Positions 60,656 through 64,000 of a stretch of 64,000 nt of DNA are shown here, piece by piece. Source of the DNA: DATJIG01 sp050260515 (lineage in GTDB: Bacteria; Pseudomonadota; Alphaproteobacteria; SMXQ01); the NCBI GenBank assembly GCA_050260515.1, contig JBLNCI010000005.1:1-64000 (forward strand). Direction: 5' to 3'. The first letter of the stretch is position 1; the number at the start of each line of letters is the position of its first letter. The position numbers and the translations under genes were made by a program. The notes below the pieces were generated by a model. The model worked only from the letters and a program-made list of their open reading frames with translations. It ran no database searches and had not been told where the DNA came from.

Positions 60656-63514
60656 TTACGACGTGAACCGCTGCCACCAGCCCTTGCGCGGCGGTCCCGA
60701 GGGAGCCTCGGGCTCGGGCGCGCTTTGCGGCTCCGACGCCGGAGATTCGCGACGCGGCTCCGGCCGCGCGGCGCGCGGCGCCGGCGTCTCGGGTGCGCGT
60801 TCCTGCGGCGGCTCGCGCGCCTCGGACGATTCGCCGCCTCGGCTGTGTTCGCGATGGTCCTCGGCGCGGCTCTCCGCGTGCTCATGGCCTTCGGCGAGCG
60901 CGGGCTGTTCGCCCTCGCTCTGGGTCCCTTCCTCCCACTGACGACGGCGGCGCCGTCCGCCGCGGCGACCGCGACGGCGGCGGCGGCGCGGCTGTCCGTC
61001 CGGACCGAGGGCGTCGTCGCCACCATGACCTTCGTGCGGCCGCGACTCGCCTTCCGGCGCGCCGTTGCCCGGCTGCACGTCCTCATCGTCCTCGTCGAGC
61101 GCCGGAACCGGACGGCCGTCCAGCATCGCGCCGACGTCGGCGGGCGTCATCGGGAAGCGTTCGCGGGGCGGGAACTCGCGCCGCGGTTCGCGCGGACCTT
61201 CTCCGCGTTCGGCGCGCTCGCCGCGCTCCTCGCGCGGGCCGCGTTCGCCACGCTCGGCACGTTGTTCGCCGCGCTCGGTGCGTTCGCCGCGCTCGCCGCG
61301 TTCGCCGCGCTCGTCGCGGCCGCCGCGACGTCCACGGCGGCGCCGACGGCGTCCGCGATGCTCCTCGCCGTGCTCGCCCTCCTCGCGTGGCGACTCCGTC
61401 GCCTCGGCAATCTCCTCCTCGACCTCGACCGGCTCGGCGACGGCCTCGATGGCCTCGTCGATCTCGGCCGGGCTCGGCATCTCGACGGCGCCGGCGGCAA
61501 TCGGCGCCGGACGCTCGGACCCCGGAGGCGGCAGCTCGCGGGCGCGTACGCGCTCGAGCTTGAACGCCGGCGGGATCAGCGCGTCGTCGATGGTGACGCG
61601 CACGGTGAAGTGGTAGCGCTGCTCGATCTCGTTCAGGCGCGCGCGCTTCTGGTTGAGGATGTACAGCGCGACCGTCGGCGGCAGCGTCAGCGCGACCTCG
61701 GCGGTGCGATGGCGGATGCCTTCCTCCTCGACGCTGCGCAGCACGTGGAGCGCCGTCGATTCGGTCGAGCGGATCATGCCGGAGCCGGCGCAGTACGGGC
61801 AACGTTCCGTCGACGCCTCGAGCAGGCTCGGGCGCAGGCGCTGACGCGACAGCTCGAGCAGCCCGAACGGGCTGATGCGGCCGATCTGGATGCGCGCGCG
61901 GTCCGCCTTCATCGCCTCCTTGAGGCGCTTCTCGACGGTGTGGACGTTGCGCTGGTCCTCCATGTCGATGAAGTCGATGACGATGAGGCCACCCAAGTCG
62001 CGCAGCCGGAGCTGGCGGGCGATCTCCTCGGCCGCCTCGAGGTTGGTCTTGTACGCCGTCTCCTCGATGTTGCGCTCGCGCGTGGCGCGGCCCGAGTTGA
62101 CGTCGATCGCGACCAGCGCCTCGGTCGGGTTGATGACGATGTAGCCGCCGGACTTGAGGTTGACCGTCGGCGAGTGCATCGCGTCGAGCTGGGTCTCCAC
62201 CTGGTAGCGGTGGAAGAGGGGGATTTCGGGATCGCTGTAGAGCTGGACCTTCTTGGCGTGGCTCGGCATCAGCACCCGCATGAACTCCTTCGCCATGCGG
62301 TAGCCGTCGTCGCCCTCGACCAGCACCTCGTCGATGTCCTTGAGGTAGAGATCGCGGATGGCGCGCTTGATGAGGCTCGCCTCCTCGTACACCAAAGTCG
62401 GTGCGACCGATTGCAGCGTCAGCTCGCGGACGTTGTCCCACTGCCGCAGCAGGTACTCGAAGTCGCGCTTGATCTCCGCCTTCGACCGCTCGACCGCGGC
62501 GGTGCGGAGGATGACGGCCATGCCTTCCGGCACCTCCATCTCGTCCATGCACTCCTTGAGCCGCTTGCGGTCGGAGGCGCTCGGGATGCGGCGCGACACG
62601 CCGCCGCCGCGCGAGGTGTTCGGCATCAGCACGCAGTAGCGGCCGGCAAGCGACAGGTACGTCGTCAACGCCGCGCCCTTGGTGCCGCGCTCTTCCTTCA
62701 CGACCTGTACCAGCAGGATCTGCCGCCGCTTGATGACTTCCTGGATCTTGTAGCGGTGGCGATACGAGCGCGCCTTGCGCCGCGCCGCCATCGCCTCCTG
62801 GGTGTCTTCCTGGTCGTCACCGCCGACTTCCTCGTAGTGGCTGCGGGCGCGCGCGGGCTGCGCACCGTTCGCGGCGGCGATGTCGGGCTGCTCCGAGGGA
62901 ACCTCGGACGGAACGAGCGCGGTCTCGCCGTTGGCGGCGATCGCGTCGGCGCTCTCGGCCGAGGTCGGCGGCTCGTAGCCGGCCGGATACGGCTCGGTGT
63001 CCTGCGGCGGATGATCGCGGTGAAGCTGCTCGTCGGCGGCAAAACCCGGATCGGCGGACGGCGTGTCGGGCAGCGTCGACGGCTCGTGGCCGGGCTCGGC
63101 GCTTTCGTCGGCGACGGCCGGCTGCTCGGGAGCGATCGTCTCGGGCTCCCAGTGGTGCTCGACGGGATGTTCGCCGAGCGGCTCGCGATGCTCGGGGGCG
63201 TCCTCGACCTCGGCGCTCTGCTTGAGGTCGTGCTCCTGCTCGGCGAGGAGCGCCATCCGGTCGGCGACCGGGATCTGGTAGTAGTCGGGATGGATTTCGC
63301 TGAAGGCGAGGAACCCGTGGCGGTTGCCGCCGAATTCCACGAACGCCGCCTGGAGCGACGGCTCCACGCGGGTCACTTTGGCGAGGTAGATGTTGCCCTT
63401 GAGTTGCCTCTTGGTCGACGTCTCGAAATCGAACTCTTCCAGACGCGTCCCATTGAGGATGACCACCCGCGTTTCCTCGGGGTGGGTGGCATCCACAAGC
63501 ATGCGCTTTACCAT
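60656..63514 (-). CDS. rne: Ribonuclease E
   Basis: RNase E starts mRNA decay and matures rRNA and tRNA. The 952-residue protein starts MVKRMLVDATHPEETRVVIL; the S1 domain begins near residue 37 and is split by an acidic insertion (about 95-240) before resuming, as in many alphaproteobacterial enzymes. The catalytic DNase I-like region has VAIDVNSGRATRERNIEETA and LIVIDFIDMEDQRN, and the zinc-link is CPYC (Cys572, Cys575). The C-terminal 300 residues are disordered Arg/Glu-rich RNA- and partner-binding sequence ending KGWWQRFTS. GAAGAAGGAGAC precedes the ATG. Confidence 0.96.
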   Translation of the reverse strand: MVKRMLVDATHPEETRVVILNGTRLEEFDFETSTKRQLKGNIYLAKVTRVEPSLQAAFVEFGGNRHGFLAFSEIHPDYYQIPVADRMALLAEQEHDLKQSAEVEDAPEHREPLGEHPVEHHWEPETIAPEQPAVADESAEPGHEPSTLPDTPSADPGFAADEQLHRDHPPQDTEPYPAGYEPPTSAESADAIAANGETALVPSEVPSEQPDIAAANGAQPARARSHYEEVGGDDQEDTQEAMAARRKARSYRHRYKIQEVIKRRQILLVQVVKEERGTKGAALTTYLSLAGRYCVLMPNTSRGGGVSRRIPSASDRKRLKECMDEMEVPEGMAVILRTAAVERSKAEIKRDFEYLLRQWDNVRELTLQSVAPTLVYEEASLIKRAIRDLYLKDIDEVLVEGDDGYRMAKEFMRVLMPSHAKKVQLYSDPEIPLFHRYQVETQLDAMHSPTVNLKSGGYIVINPTEALVAIDVNSGRATRERNIEETAYKTNLEAAEEIARQLRLRDLGGLIVIDFIDMEDQRNVHTVEKRLKEAMKADRARIQIGRISPFGLLELSRQRLRPSLLEASTERCPYCAGSGMIRSTESTALHVLRSVEEEGIRHRTAEVALTLPPTVALYILNQKRARLNEIEQRYHFTVRVTIDDALIPPAFKLERVRARELPPPGSERPAPIAAGAVEMPSPAEIDEAIEAVAEPVEVEEEIAEATESPREEGEHGEEHRGRRRRRRGRRGGRDERGERGERGERTERGEQRAERGERGPREERGERAERGEGPREPRREFPPRERFPMTPADVGAMLDGRPVPALDEDDEDVQPGNGAPEGESRPHEGHGGDDALGPDGQPRRRRRRGRRGGRRRRRQWEEGTQSEGEQPALAEGHEHAESRAEDHREHSRGGESSEAREPPQERAPETPAPRAARPEPRRESPASEPQSAPEPEAPSGPPRKGWWQRFTS

Positions 63515-64000
63515 GTCTCCTTCTTCTCGGAAGCGGCGCCGGTCCGTCCCGGTTGCCCGGAAAGAACGGCGCGCGACTTCTCAATCTGCGGGGACGACGG
63601 CGGATCAGACGCGCCGGATCGCCAGCTCGTGGCGGCGATCAAGGTATCCTTCCCGCGGGTCCGCGGCGGCGGCATCACGGCCGCGCCCAGGAGTCGGCCC
63701 CAGGTTTCAGTTCAGCCTCGTTTCCGTCTAAGCGCACCACGAAAGGCCCCGGACCGTCGCAAATCCATGTTGCTGCGGACGATCCCGCGCCATGCGAGGC
63801 CTTTTCAGGCCCGGGCGCGATGCGTGCTGCGCCGCCGGACAGCCGCTTCTGCGGCTCTCCGGCCGACCGGAGGCATGAGCAACGTAATGCCGCCTGACGT
63901 TTTCCACAACGTGCAAATGCGACGCGAGCTGGGCGTCACCCCCGTCCGGATCGTTGAAACCCGCGACTTAACGGCATATTTTGTGGCTCTCGATTTTGGG
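63515..64000. other. Long rne leader and divergent upstream region
   Basis: About 490 bases without a gene I can support. It is GC-rich near rne and AT-richer after 63940. It probably contains the rne 5' untranslated region on the minus strand and a promoter for a plus-strand gene that starts beyond the window. Confidence 0.5.
63954..63982 (+). promoter_or_regulatory. Candidate sigma-70 promoter at the window edge
   Basis: TTGAAA (63954-63959) and TATTTT (63977-63982) with a 17-base spacer, five and four-to-five matches to consensus. It points out of the window, away from rne. Confidence 0.4.

Overview
This is a GC-rich chromosomal window from an alphaproteobacterium. The lineage call rests on the ATP12-type F1 assembly chaperone, DUF1489, NDUFA12, DUF2155, PAS_5-family proteins, a ClpS-ClpA pair, an RNase E with an interrupted S1 domain, and candidate CtrA and NrdR sites. 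The mix fits Rhodospirillales or a relative, but I cannot resolve a genus from sequence alone. No phage, IS element, CRISPR array or rRNA operon is visible; there is one tRNA.

Region 1 (1-14192) is the ribosomal superoperon: the end of tuf, then S10 (rpsJ to rpsQ), spc (rplN to adk) and alpha (rpsM, rpsK, rpoA, rplQ) gene sets in the usual order, closed by a strong terminator. A near-consensus sigma-70 promoter lies between adk and rpsM and is overlapped by mutually exclusive hairpins. Region 2 (14193-20128) holds rarA, an RluA pseudouridine synthase, an ATP12 chaperone, acylphosphatase, lipB, tRNA-Leu(GAG), an SDR and a DUF1489 protein. Region 3 (20123-27345) is a minus-strand operon of three overlapping MFS transporters, a cobalamin-type aminotransferase (CobC/CobD) and MarC, plus an orphan TctC-type binding protein and a membrane J-domain protein. 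Region 4 (27498-33629) makes activated sugars (galU, UDP-glucose dehydrogenase, phosphomannomutase) beside a gamma-glutamylcyclotransferase-like gene and a SPOR-tailed D,D-carboxypeptidase. Region 5 (33630-43709) has clpS-clpA, two different DUF488 proteins, an odd secreted MBL-fold protein, a K+/H+ antiporter with a DUF482 acyltransferase-like gene, RidA, and several small genes.

Region 6 (43794-49679) carries a secreted triheme cytochrome with a large beta-rich N-terminal part, then the 1224-residue B12-dependent ribonucleotide reductase nrdJ, whose upstream region has a candidate promoter flanked by two NrdR-box-like palindromes. The cobalamin-pathway enzyme in region 3 suits a cell that depends on this reductase. 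Region 7 (49680-54339) is the alphaproteobacterial block ndufa12-mlaD-small ORF-DUF2155, facing aat, accC, accB and aroQ. Region 8 (54480-64000) has two tandem PAS_5 paralogues, each behind a CtrA-like TTTA-N7-TTAA site, a coupled single-TM protein, a ThiS-ThiG fusion, maleylacetoacetate isomerase, a BepA-like M48 protease, a gamma-glutamyltransferase-like lipoprotein and RNase E.

The least expected structure is a mirrored pair of about 150-bp elements built from TGTCCCA heptamers (14226-14376 and 42557-42709, opposite orientations). One copy sits just upstream of rarA and the other abuts a 5'-truncated GFA-family gene.
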